30,030 nt of DNA from a virus: the IMG/VR virus record IMGVR_UViG_3300008107_001022, positions 1-30,030 of that record. One strand, written 5' to 3'. This document shows positions 1 to 5,897 of the stretch, in pieces. The first letter of the stretch is position 1. Each line of letters starts with the position of its first letter. The notes below the pieces were generated by a model. That model worked only from the letters and a program-made list of their open reading frames with translations, had not been told where the DNA came from and did no database searches. The position numbers and the translations under genes were made by a program.

Positions 1-114
1 TCAGATAATCGCCTTACGTGTTGAATATTTGGAATCCTGTTTCCGTCAATTTGTTTAAACATTGACAAATTGTTTGTTTTGTAAACCTTGTTTACTTCTT
101 TTGCTTGTTGCACG
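1..114. repeat. Terminal direct repeat, left copy (circle join)
   Basis: These 114 bases are identical to 29917-30030 at the other end of the window. The repeat runs to both ends and lies inside one open reading frame, which continues unbroken when the ends are joined. The simplest reading is an overlap left by assembling a circular or circularly permuted genome of about 29,916 bp. A true short terminal repeat of the virion DNA is possible but not shown. Confidence 0.95.
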
Positions 115-158
115 TGGTTACTATTGTTCGCCATTGGTGCTGCTGTTGTATTAAACAT
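1..158 (-). CDS. ParB-like protein, N-terminal part (continues at 30030)
   Basis: This is the 5' part of the ParB-like gene that continues at 29250-30030 after closing the circle. The chosen start is the ATG at 158, which adds 15 residues (beginning MFNTTAAPMANNSN) to the part seen at the right end and gives a full protein of 274 residues. The GTG seen at the right window edge is an internal codon, not the start. The gene begins 17 bases after the stop of the ERF gene (176), so it is the second gene of the ERF operon. The part lying in 1-114 is the same DNA as the right end of the window. Confidence 0.85.
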   Translation of the reverse strand, partial: MFNTTAAPMANNSNHVQQAKEVNKVYKTNNLSMFKQIDGNRIPNIQHVRRLS

Positions 159-175
159 ATATTTATTTATATTGG

Positions 176-703
176 TTACTGATTAATTAATAACAATGAT
201 TTCTTTTGTACTTCGTTTAAATCGAACTTCGCTTGTAGTTCTTCAGCGGTAAATTCACCTGCTCTTATTGCTTCAATAGCTTTTAAAAAGCGTTCGCCTT
301 CAATCTTAGGTTTCTTTTCCGTGTTTACGGCTTTTACTTGTTCACCTGCTGCATCCGTGTCTTTGTCCGTTACGATTCCTAAAATAGTTGAAAGGCAGTA
401 ACGTCTGTAATATGTTATTCCAGAACCAAAACTTTGATAATCGTTCATTCCTTTTAACTGAATCATTGGTATATCGGTTTTACTTTCTATACTTTCACCG
501 CTTTCGCAATGGAATAACACGGTAACTATTTGTTGCCCGTTAATTAGTTGGGTGAATCCTAATCCGTGTTTTTTTAATAACGGGTTAATCACTTCAAAGA
601 TTTTAGGAAGGTCAGCGTAAGAATATCCATACCCTTGCGTTCCTTTGTGAATTACTGGCACTTCCTGTTGAAATGCTGCTAAACTTTTAAATAAATTTTT
701 CAT
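176..703 (-). CDS. erf: ERF-family single-strand annealing protein
   Basis: Anneals complementary single-stranded DNA for phage recombination and genome circularisation. The 175-residue protein has the usual ERF-superfamily signs: YGYSYADL near residues 25-32, LLKKHGLGF near 42-50, and the SFGSGITYYRRY box near 91-102 followed by ILGIVTDKDTDA. Length fits the family core. The frame is open up to 802, but that extension would translate through a good promoter (726-755); the ATG at 703 lies just after a CAATTAAAATTT leader and starts the conserved region. It is the first gene of an operon that continues with the ParB-like protein and the YqaJ-type exonuclease, its likely partner. Known from the family: annealing role. 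Inferred: the pairing with that exonuclease. Confidence 0.9.
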   Translation of the reverse strand: MKNLFKSLAAFQQEVPVIHKGTQGYGYSYADLPKIFEVINPLLKKHGLGFTQLINGQQIVTVLFHCESGESIESKTDIPMIQLKGMNDYQSFGSGITYYRRYCLSTILGIVTDKDTDAAGEQVKAVNTEKKPKIEGERFLKAIEAIRAGEFTAEELQAKFDLNEVQKKSLLLINQ

Positions 704-725
704 AATATAAATTTTAATTGTTTGA

Positions 726-755
726 CAAATATAACTATATTTTTTAATATAACAA
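726..755 (-). promoter_or_regulatory. Bacteroidota-type promoter of the ERF/recombination operon
   Basis: On the minus strand a TTG (753-755) is followed after 19 bases by TATATTTG (726-733), matching the Flavobacterium consensus TTG-N17-23-TAnnTTTG. It sits 22 bases upstream of the ERF start. Its 30 bases are almost identical to the promoter at 5898-5927 (three differences), including the AT-rich spacer. Confidence 0.8.
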
Positions 756-771
756 TGGATAATAAAATAAT

Positions 772-1131
772 TTATAAAAATTTTCTTAATCCTGCAGCAC
801 ATCGTCCAATGCTGTTTGCTCTTTCCTGAAGGCTTTTAATTTGCTCTTGGATAGTTTCCTTGCAATCGCTTGTAAAATAGCCGTTAGACGTAGCTATTAA
901 CGGAATAATACCATTCGTACGAATATAGTTTACCATTTTACGCAATCTCGGTTGACTCATTTTGGTTTTAAATCCCCTTGCAGATAAAAATTCGTTCATC
1001 CGTGTTACGATTAACTCGGCTTTGATAGGGTTATCTTTTTTGTAGTTTCTAAATCCGTGAACTACTATTGGAAGTATCTCCATTTCTTCGTTCGTTAACT
1101 CGTGCGTGTGTTCTTCAAAATTTGTTATCAT
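772..1131 (-). CDS. Winged-helix-like DNA-binding protein (putative)
   Basis: A 119-residue protein with no certain family. Residues 56-90 (KTKMSQPRLRKMVNYIRTNG, then a short hydrophobic strand and NGYF) look like a recognition helix followed by the wing of a winged-helix fold. The tail (ETIQEQIKSLQERANSIGRCAAGL) forms a helix with the RAxSI pattern common in phage winged-helix proteins near replication genes. It is the last gene of the replication block, separated from ERF by the promoter at 726-755. A role in replication control or in regulating the ERF operon is inference from position only. Confidence 0.6.
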   Translation of the reverse strand: MITNFEEHTHELTNEEMEILPIVVHGFRNYKKDNPIKAELIVTRMNEFLSARGFKTKMSQPRLRKMVNYIRTNGIIPLIATSNGYFTSDCKETIQEQIKSLQERANSIGRCAAGLRKFL

Positions 1132-1141
1132 AGCTTAAAAA

Positions 1142-1393
1142 TTAAAATCCCATTAAATCTTGATATTCAGCGCTAAATTCTAATTGATATTCTGCTAACA
1201 TCATTTGGTCAATATGGTCTTGTGCTATATCGCCATTTAGTTTGAATCGTGTTTTTCTAATTTCACGTTCTTTGGCTTCTGCGTTTTCAATGTTGCGTAA
1301 AATCATTTTTAAAGTGTTTCGTAAATGGTTCTCATCCATTAAATCAACATCAATCTTTTGTCCTGTTTTTGTGGTCCAGTAATACTTTTTCAT
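1142..1393 (-). CDS. Hypothetical protein, 83 aa
   Basis: I do not recognise this protein. It is charged, largely helical (residues 20-50 rich in Glu, Lys and Arg), with a short aromatic N-terminus (MKKYYWTTKTGQ). It starts after a CAATTAAAATTT leader like those of the ERF and zinc-finger genes, and a lone TAATTTTG box at 1416-1423 lies upstream without a matching TTG, so a weak promoter is possible. It lies between the NinG-like nuclease and the winged-helix-like protein, 10 bases before the start of the latter's stop-to-start gap, consistent with one transcript. Confidence 0.7.
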   Translation of the reverse strand: MKKYYWTTKTGQKIDVDLMDENHLRNTLKMILRNIENAEAKEREIRKTRFKLNGDIAQDHIDQMMLAEYQLEFSAEYQDLMGF

Positions 1394-1433
1394 AACTTAA
1401 ATTTTAATTGTTTTTCAAAATTAACTATTCTTT

Positions 1434-1961
1434 TTAATATAGGTCTATTTCTTTAATCTTTTTTTTGTAAATAGCTATTATTTCTTTTAGTTCGTCTTTT
1501 GTAAATTTCCGTGTTTTCTTAGCATCTTGTTCAAGTTGTTGAACCCACTTTTCTCCATGGTGTTTAACTAAAAAACTTCGATATTCAATTAAATTACCGT
1601 GTTTATGTTGGTTACAATTAACGCACTGCGCCCAAACGTTTCTTTCATCAAACCTAACCGCCCAATGATTATTAGCATTCATGTAATGCCCTGCATCAAA
1701 TTTGCTTTTTAATTCATACCCACAGGAACAACAATAACCGCCCCTTGCTTTTAGCCTAATATATTTATTAAACACTTGTTGGGCTAATTTAAGATAGTCG
1801 CTTAATGTCATTAAATCTAACTTCGCTTTTGCTTTCGTCTTTTTCCATTGCTTCGCCTTTTCGGATTCTACCCAAACACGGACGCATTCAGGTTCTAAAC
1901 AAAACTTTTGATTAAACCTAACTTGCTCAAATTTATTCTTACAATTTTTACAACGTGGCAT
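1434..1961 (-). CDS. ninG: NinG/Rap-like recombination nuclease
   Basis: Resembles lambda NinG (Rap), which acts on recombination and replication-fork junctions. The 175-residue protein begins with a zinc-ribbon (C4xxC7, C21, C26), then a basic helix (residues 35-50), then the diagnostic core: CCSCG near 77-81, DAGHYMNANNHW near 89-100, NVWAQCVNCNQHKHGN near 108-123. The core looks like an HNH-type metal site. It overlaps the downstream end of the coiled-coil gene by 14 bases. A NinG-like nuclease next to a helicase and ERF/exonuclease genes gives the phage its own recombination kit. Branch specificity cannot be read from the sequence. Confidence 0.88.
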   Translation of the reverse strand: MPRCKNCKNKFEQVRFNQKFCLEPECVRVWVESEKAKQWKKTKAKAKLDLMTLSDYLKLAQQVFNKYIRLKARGGYCCSCGYELKSKFDAGHYMNANNHWAVRFDERNVWAQCVNCNQHKHGNLIEYRSFLVKHHGEKWVQQLEQDAKKTRKFTKDELKEIIAIYKKKIKEIDLY

Positions 1962-2241
1962 CTTTCATTTTTAATTGAATTTCTAAATCTTTTACTTTAA
2001 ACTTTTCTTCCATTAATAGCTTTTCAAGTCGAAAGTTTTGCTGTAATGCTACCCTTAGTTCTTTTTCTATTGCATCGTAACTAATCTTTACTTCTTGTAA
2101 GTCTGCTAAACTACGTTCCATTGAATCTATTAAATCGGTTCTTGTTCCGTGTTTTTGTTTGATTTCTTCAAGGCTTAGTTTAATCTTTAAATAGGTTGTA
2201 TCTAAGTTTACTTTTCCTGTTATAATAGTTAATTCGTCCAT
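1948..2241 (-). CDS. Coiled-coil hypothetical protein, 97 aa
   Basis: I do not recognise the family. From about residue 20 the protein is almost all heptad-like helix (LSLEEIKQKHG, LADLQEVKISYDAIEKEL, LLMEEKFKVKDLEIQLKMK), which predicts a coiled coil. It lies two bases after the helicase stop and overlaps the NinG-like gene by 14 bases, so it is probably translated with both. A helper of the helicase or of NinG is possible but not shown. Confidence 0.72.
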   Translation of the reverse strand: MDELTIITGKVNLDTTYLKIKLSLEEIKQKHGTRTDLIDSMERSLADLQEVKISYDAIEKELRVALQQNFRLEKLLMEEKFKVKDLEIQLKMKDATL

Positions 2242-2243
2242 AA

Positions 2244-3254
2244 TTAAAATGGTATATCGTTATTTTTCATCTTTTTGCTAAACGAAAGTAATTCTTTTCC
2301 GTTTACTATATCGGGTTCAATTAAAGGAAGTTTAGTTGGAAACTGATTGCTAATTACATTTCGTTGTTCACTTGCGTAATATTTCGTGTAATTGTTGTTT
2401 TCAGCATCCTGAAAATAGTAAGTCAATCTATCTTTGTCAAAGTACATTTTAATACTTCCGACTTCGCCTATTGAACGGGGTTTAATTTTATTGAAGTAAA
2501 TTATTACTTCGTTGCTTAAAATATCCTCACGATGTACGGTTATCATTGATTTGCCCGAGTTGAACCATTCCGAACCACCTTTTAAATCGTAAGGACTTGG
2601 GGCAGGTCGTTTTCCGTTTTCCTTTTCCGTTAACTTAGGGTGAATAATCGTGTGTAAATGCAAGTTGTTTTCTTCTGCTATATGGTTTCTTAATGGTAAA
2701 ATGTATTCTAAATATTGTGCGTAACCTCCGTGTTTTTCGTAATCGTGGCTCATATCCTTCCAACTATCAATCGAAGCTGTGTGTAATCCTTCGTCAGTTT
2801 TGCTTAACTTAATAGCCCATTCCCAAAAATCCTTAGGACTTAATTTTCCTTTTGTGTCGCTACGTGTAACAATATGAAAGTGTCGCATAACCCATTCCAT
2901 AGCGTGTGTTATTTCAATATCCGTAATTACGTTTTCTGCATTTGGATTAAAACTTTTACCCGTCTTTTTGTGAATTAAATCCGCTACAATTTCAACGTTG
3001 TTACCTACGTCAGGAAAGTAAACTAAATGCTTCCACCCGTAAAATTTCGAAGTGTTTACTAAAAGTTCCATAAGAACTTGAGTTTTACCGCTCATAGGGT
3101 AACCCGTCCAGTCGGTGCAATTACCTAAAGTCATCGAGTAATGTTTGTGTAATTGTTCCCAACCTAAAAACATTCCTTTCTTGTGGTAGTTATCACGATG
3201 TTTGTAAATCTTTTCTACTATATCGCCTTGTTCCGTTATCTTAAATCCGTTCAT
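2244..3254 (-). CDS. Replicative helicase-like RecA-fold ATPase (twinkle/DnaB type, no primase domain)
   Basis: Probably unwinds the phage DNA at the fork. The 336-residue protein has Walker A at residues 51-58 (GYPMSGKT), a Walker B strand ending in D163 (TASIDSW), a sensor-like histidine in IIHPKLTE near 203-210, and a C-terminal KIKPRSIGEVG...MYFD segment (about 256-273) as in the helicase half of T7 gp4, twinkle and DnaB. There is no zinc finger or Toprim primase region, so priming must come from the host or another protein. The start ATG overlaps the stop of the initiator-like gene by four bases (ATGA), which suggests coupled translation of initiator and helicase. Confidence 0.85.
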   Translation of the reverse strand: MNGFKITEQGDIVEKIYKHRDNYHKKGMFLGWEQLHKHYSMTLGNCTDWTGYPMSGKTQVLMELLVNTSKFYGWKHLVYFPDVGNNVEIVADLIHKKTGKSFNPNAENVITDIEITHAMEWVMRHFHIVTRSDTKGKLSPKDFWEWAIKLSKTDEGLHTASIDSWKDMSHDYEKHGGYAQYLEYILPLRNHIAEENNLHLHTIIHPKLTEKENGKRPAPSPYDLKGGSEWFNSGKSMITVHREDILSNEVIIYFNKIKPRSIGEVGSIKMYFDKDRLTYYFQDAENNNYTKYYASEQRNVISNQFPTKLPLIEPDIVNGKELLSFSKKMKNNDIPF

Positions 3255-3865
3255 CGTAAATGAGGTAAGTTAAATTTTTCTTCTTGTGGCTTAGGTTGAT
3301 TAACATATTTCTCAAAGTTAGCAGGTCTTAAGAAATGGTCGGGTGTTGCGTTCTTATTTTCTATTACCCATTCATTTTTTACCATATTTGAAAATGCGTA
3401 ACTCCATTCCTGAGTAGTGTATTTATCCAAAAGTTTTTTAAGGTTACTTTCAGTTTGGTTATTTAAGGTTCTAAACTTAGCTTGTGGTTTTTCGTGTTTT
3501 GTAAATTCTAAGTTAAACCAATTCAAAAAACTATTTACACGTTCCTGAAAAGGAACATTAACAAGTTGTTCTTTCTCTTTCTCTTTCTCTTTCTCTTGTA
3601 CCGAAGGGGCTTCAATACCCCCTTGCGTACCCCCTTGCGTAGGGTCTATTAAAGGGGTGTTTGTTTTATCCTCATAACCTTTAACTTGTGCGTCTATTGA
3701 ATGTTTTTGACTAATATAAGCAAACTTTGCTAAGCCCGTTAATTCAACTTCAACTCCTGTAAATTGTCTTTTAAATAAAGCATCGTAAAAAGCTAACCTA
3801 TCTTTATCGTTTAGTTCCGAAGCTACATCATAATAACTTCTATAAAACTTAAATCCCTTTCTCAT
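3251..3865 (-). CDS. Replication initiator / helicase-loader-like protein
   Basis: The 204-residue protein has three parts. Residues 1-60 (KGFKFYRSYYDVASELNDKDRLAFYDALF) match the start of DUF6291-type phage replication proteins. Residues about 66-100 form a low-complexity linker with a TQGGTQGG repeat and an alternating EK tract. Residues 105-195 end in a segment (WVIENKNATPDHFLRPANFEKYVN) like the C-terminal domain of phage replisome organisers and DnaD-like loaders. Position directly before the helicase with an ATGA overlap supports a loader or initiator role. The exact role and origin are not visible. The linker is encoded by short tandem repeats that could vary in length. Confidence 0.75.
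   Translation of the reverse strand: MRKGFKFYRSYYDVASELNDKDRLAFYDALFKRQFTGVEVELTGLAKFAYISQKHSIDAQVKGYEDKTNTPLIDPTQGGTQGGIEAPSVQEKEKEKEKEQLVNVPFQERVNSFLNWFNLEFTKHEKPQAKFRTLNNQTESNLKKLLDKYTTQEWSYAFSNMVKNEWVIENKNATPDHFLRPANFEKYVNQPKPQEEKFNLPHLR
3571..3596. repeat. Hexanucleotide microsatellite coding for the EK linker
   Basis: Four in-frame copies of ttctct/ctttct on the plus strand (GAGAAA on the coding strand) encode the alternating Glu-Lys tract of the initiator-like protein. Changes of one unit keep the frame, so linker length could drift. Confidence 0.8.
3617..3640. repeat. 12-bp tandem repeat in the initiator linker
   Basis: Two exact head-to-tail copies of acccccttgcgt (3617-3628 and 3629-3640) encode TQGG twice in the linker of the initiator-like protein, close to the EK microsatellite. 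Confidence 0.85.
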
Positions 3866-4043
3866 AATACCATTTTACTAAATAAGGCAATAACTTTTCA
3901 ATGTCGTTTCTATTTAAACCAACACCGCCTATATCTTTTCCGTCTTTATAAATTTGAAATAACATTGTAGTTCCGTCAGAAACCAATAAACTTTCTCCAT
4001 TTTCAGGGCTTAATTTGCAATCAATTTTTAACCAATCTTCCAT
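3849..4043 (-). CDS. Hypothetical protein, 64 aa
   Basis: Unrecognised small acidic protein with a beta-rich middle (ESLLVSDGTTMLFQIYKDG) and a helical end (IEKLLPYLVKWYYEKGI). It is the first gene of the replication transcript that begins at the promoter 4160-4192, and is preceded by a hairpin and U-run about 20 bases before its ATG, so its expression may depend on attenuation. Its 3' end overlaps the initiator-like gene by 17 bases. Confidence 0.7.
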   Translation of the reverse strand: MEDWLKIDCKLSPENGESLLVSDGTTMLFQIYKDGKDIGGVGLNRNDIEKLLPYLVKWYYEKGI

Positions 4044-4062
4044 TTTGTAAATTTTAGTAAAT

Positions 4063-4092
4063 AAAAAAAACCCCTTAAATCCTTTGGGGCTT
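4063..4092 (-). terminator. Terminator-like hairpin in the leader of the replication transcript
   Basis: On the minus strand AAGCCCC (4086-4092) pairs with GGGGTTT (4068-4074) around a short loop, followed by a run of eight U (4063-4070). It lies between a promoter (4160-4192) and the first gene (start 4043), not after a gene. Its 5' arm shares bases with an alternative 8-bp stem (4088-4095 with 4142-4149), so the two cannot form together. Confidence 0.75.
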
Positions 4093-4149
4093 CACGTCCA
4101 AATTCATTAAGAGGTTCAATAACGTCTTTAGGTTCTATAGTGTGAAGCC
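4088..4149 (-). promoter_or_regulatory. Putative attenuator: antiterminator stem in the leader
   Basis: GGCTTCAC (4142-4149, minus strand) and GTGAAGCC (4088-4095) form a perfect 8-bp stem close to the predicted 5' end of the leader. Pairing uses the same GAAGCC bases that the terminator stem at 4068-4092 needs. The layout (promoter, stem, overlapping terminator, U8, start codon) is that of a transcription attenuator. The trigger (ligand, protein or translation) is unknown; no leader peptide with ATG is visible. Confidence 0.5.
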
Positions 4150-4159
4150 GAACCGTTTA

Positions 4160-4192
4160 CAAATATACAAACTATTTTTTAATCTTCTTCAA
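4160..4192 (-). promoter_or_regulatory. Promoter of the replication transcript
   Basis: Minus-strand TATATTTG (4160-4167) with TTG at 4190-4192, spacer 22 bases, within the range for Bacteroidota. The predicted start is near 4153-4156, just before the leader hairpins. The upstream box lies in the end of the small ORF 4179-4292. Confidence 0.65.
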
Positions 4193-4292
4193 AATTCTTA
4201 TAATAATTATTTGATATGTTAACACGGGTTCGCCACCGCTTAATAATACGATATCCAATTTTGTGCTGTGGAGTAAATAACCTTGTTTTCAC
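4179..4292 (-). CDS. Small basic protein, 37 aa
   Basis: Open frame from GTG 4292 to TAA 4179. The product begins VKTRLFTPQHKIGYRIIKRW and ends in an acidic NFEED. Its GTG overlaps the stop of the preceding small ORF as GTGA, as in a coupled operon, and together the two fill what would otherwise be a gap of about 330 bases. I know no family for it. Its 3' end covers the upstream box of the promoter at 4160-4192. Confidence 0.5.
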   Translation of the reverse strand: MKTRLFTPQHKIGYRIIKRWRTRVNISNNYYKNFEED

Positions 4293-4378
4293 CAATACTT
4301 AATTATAAAGTGAATAACTAAATACCAAAATAAACCACCTACAAAGAAATAAAAGAAACAGCCTAAATAATTTCTCAT
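4289..4378 (-). CDS. Very small membrane peptide, 29 aa
   Basis: ATG 4378 to TGA 4289. The peptide is nearly all hydrophobic and aromatic after MRNYL (CFFYFFVGGLFWYLVIHFII), so one membrane helix is predicted. The ATG overlaps the stop of the preceding gene (4375-4602) by four bases (ATGA) and its own stop overlaps the next GTG, which supports real translation. Function unknown; short hydrophobic peptides of this kind are common in early phage regions. Confidence 0.5.
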   Translation of the reverse strand: MRNYLGCFFYFFVGGLFWYLVIHFIIKYW

Positions 4379-4602
4379 ACGTTAGATTTTATTGTTACTA
4401 CGTCTTTATTTACTACGAAATTTCTCGTCTTTTTGTACTCTTGCATAAACTGAAGATAGCGTTTCGCTCCGTTTGCGTCCATTACCATATCTTCGAAGTA
4501 TTCTTTACCTTGCATTAATTCGTCTTTTAGTCGGTCAATCATCGACTCTAAAACATCAAAGTTCGTGTACTCAAAAACTATCGTTACTTTTTTAGCTTTC
4601 AT
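4375..4602 (-). CDS. Hypothetical protein, 75 aa
   Basis: Unrecognised. A short beta strand (KKVTIVFEYTNFD) is followed by two helices (LESMIDRLKDELMQGKE, AKRYLQFMQEYKKTR) and a final strand. It overlaps the gene before it (4592-4804) by 11 bases and the next by ATGA, so it belongs to a chain of coupled small early genes. Confidence 0.68.
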   Translation of the reverse strand: MKAKKVTIVFEYTNFDVLESMIDRLKDELMQGKEYFEDMVMDANGAKRYLQFMQEYKKTRNFVVNKDVVTIKSNV

Positions 4603-4804
4603 TTTTAATTCTTTTATGTTTTCCTGTTCTTAATATATCGCAGTAATTGATTCCGTGTTTTTGTGCGTACTTTAAAACGTATTCTTCGCAATACTCCAAC
4701 ACGGACGAAGTGTAAAGATATTTATCATTAATACTTACAATGTAATTAACGTATGTACTACCCTTGTACGTCTGAACTATTTTTCTAATCCACCTATATT
4801 TCAT
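4592..4804 (-). CDS. Hypothetical protein, 70 aa
   Basis: Unrecognised small basic protein. The first residues (MKYRWIRKIVQTYKGSTYVN) lead into YIVSINDKYLYTSS and a helical stretch. Its first 18 coding bases lie inside copy 1 of a perfect 54-bp tandem duplication (4786-4894), so a second copy of its start (MKYRWI) lies 54 bases upstream and reads only 11 codons before a stop. The start used here is the one followed by a full frame. Confidence 0.68.
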   Translation of the reverse strand: MKYRWIRKIVQTYKGSTYVNYIVSINDKYLYTSSVLEYCEEYVLKYAQKHGINYCDILRTGKHKRIKNES

Positions 4805-4894
4805 ATTAAATACTTTGTAAGTTCATAAATTTCTCGTGTTAATCCACCTATATTTCATATTAAATACTTTGTAAGTTCATAAATTTCTCGTGTT
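4786..4894. repeat. Perfect 54-bp tandem duplication across a gene junction
   Basis: 4787-4840 and 4841-4894 are identical, head to tail. The unit holds the last 13 codons or so of the HExxH gene, its TGA overlapping an ATG (ATGA), and the first six codons of the next gene. The right copy ends the HExxH gene at 4855; the left copy starts the 70-aa gene at 4804. Between them the duplication leaves an 11-codon mini-ORF starting at 4858. Complete identity implies a recent event, or an assembly or replication slip. Confidence 0.95.
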
Positions 4895-5265
4895 TCTTGT
4901 TCCGCCCAAGATATCATTTCTTCTTCGAGTTCAATATCTTCATTAAACCTATTAAAAGAAACGTGCATTAATTCGTGATAAAGATTACAAATCAAATCCA
5001 ATTCGCTGTTACACCTGTTTAAATTAATAAAACAAAACATTCTATCCGTTAATTTATATTCACCTTCGTGCGGTATATGATTCGCCCATCCGCAAATATA
5101 ACTACCTTCATTCGTGTTTGGGTGCTTTCTGCAATCAGTTAAATTCAATCCGTGCATTTCTTCAACTCCATAATAGGTAAAAATGGAACACGCATCTACA
5201 TTCATTAACAAATCGTAATTATCCCTATTTATCACCAACATAACTCCAAGTTTTATTGTCATCAT
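4855..5265 (-). CDS. HExxH metallopeptidase-like protein
   Basis: A 136-residue protein with a clear zinc-peptidase motif, H97-E98-L-M-H101 in NLYHELMHVSF, followed by an acidic helix (IELEEEMISWAEQE, about 111-124) that could give the third metal ligand. This is the layout of small phage HExxH proteins and of ImmA/IrrE-type peptidases, but there is no companion repressor pair next to it. ATGs at 5265, 5262 and 5241 are all possible; 5241 would cut the overlap with the upstream gene from 41 to 17 bases. Its last codons are inside a 54-bp tandem duplication. Substrate unknown. Confidence 0.7.
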   Translation of the reverse strand: MMTIKLGVMLVINRDNYDLLMNVDACSIFTYYGVEEMHGLNLTDCRKHPNTNEGSYICGWANHIPHEGEYKLTDRMFCFINLNRCNSELDLICNLYHELMHVSFNRFNEDIELEEEMISWAEQETREIYELTKYLI

Positions 5266-5407
5266 TCCACCTTAATGTCCGTGCTTTAGCGTGACAAACT
5301 TTCATATAATGCTGAATATCCATTCTACCGGTATTGTTTTTCTTTTGCTCCAACCAATAATCAATTATTTCAATCAAAGTCGGATTTGCTTTTTTAGGCT
5401 TTCTCAT
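5225..5407 (-). CDS. Hypothetical protein, 60 aa
   Basis: Unrecognised small basic protein (MRKPKKANPTLIEIIDYWLE, later KVCHAKARTLRWNDDNKTW). Its ATG overlaps the stop of a 48-residue membrane protein by four bases and its end overlaps the HExxH gene. The basic content would suit nucleic-acid binding, but that is a guess. Confidence 0.65.
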   Translation of the reverse strand: MRKPKKANPTLIEIIDYWLEQKKNNTGRMDIQHYMKVCHAKARTLRWNDDNKTWSYVGDK

Positions 5408-5550
5408 CGTATTAAAATAAAAAGTGATAGCAATGCTCCAAACGTTCCAATAAATAGCGTTAAACCAAACGTAACGACCCTTAAAAACTCTTTGTGTTCA
5501 TCATTGGCGGGTGTAACTTGGTCTAACAAGTCTAAAAAGTAATTTTTCAT
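5404..5550 (-). CDS. Small membrane protein, 48 aa
   Basis: ATG 5550 to TGA 5404. Residues 1-23 are polar (MKNYFLDLLDQVTPANDEHK) and residues 25-47 form one membrane helix (VVTFGLTLFIGTFGALLSLF). The stop overlaps the next ATG (ATGA), and the start follows an AT-rich leader like those of its neighbours. The size and single helix would fit an anti-holin, a superinfection-exclusion peptide or another membrane modulator; nothing decides between these. Below the usual 60-residue cut-off, so easily missed. Confidence 0.65.
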   Translation of the reverse strand: MKNYFLDLLDQVTPANDEHKEFLRVVTFGLTLFIGTFGALLSLFILIR

Positions 5551-5606
5551 AGTTAAAATGTTTAATTGTTAAATGTGCGTTATCGAGCCGCACCCCTCGT
5601 TTTAAT

Positions 5607-5873
5607 TTAATATCTTAATTCAATACTTCCTGCTGCAGGTAAAAAATTGTAGTTTCCATTTTTAAAATTATCATTTACTCTTGCTTCAATTTCTCTTTTT
5701 GTATATCCTGTTAACTCATCTATTTCAGTTTCAAAAGTTTCTTCTAATTTTTGTATGTTTTTTGGCATTCCAAATAAAGACCATAATAATTTTTCGTCTG
5801 CGGATGGAGTAAATAAATTATCATTTTTGTAGTATTCTACTCCTGTTTCTACGTGTACTAAAGTTGCTTTCAT
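5607..5873 (-). CDS. Hypothetical protein, 88 aa, first early gene after promoter
   Basis: Unrecognised. An N-terminal strand pair (KATLVHVETGVEYYKNDNLF) is followed by an acidic helical region (KLEETFETEIDELTGYTKRE). It is the first gene after the strong promoter at 5898-5927 and heads the small-gene early block, which suggests early expression. Between its stop and the next start (5551-5606) lies a short hairpin-prone stretch around gccgcacccctcg without a U-run. Confidence 0.68.
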   Translation of the reverse strand: MKATLVHVETGVEYYKNDNLFTPSADEKLLWSLFGMPKNIQKLEETFETEIDELTGYTKREIEARVNDNFKNGNYNFLPAAGSIELRY

Positions 5874-5897
5874 AATTGTTTTTCTTAATTGTTTCTA

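Noticed and set aside
704-802. Longer ERF start at 802
   Set aside because: It would translate through a consensus promoter and adds a Cys/Ile/Tyr-rich stretch unlike ERF proteins; ATG 703 starts the conserved region.
4063-4156. Leader peptide in the attenuator
   Set aside because: An open frame (about 30 codons) runs through the leader but has no ATG, GTG or TTG start near its beginning; translation-based attenuation is not supported.
5092-5099. TATATTTG box inside the HExxH gene
   Set aside because: It lies within coding sequence and has no TTG at the proper distance.
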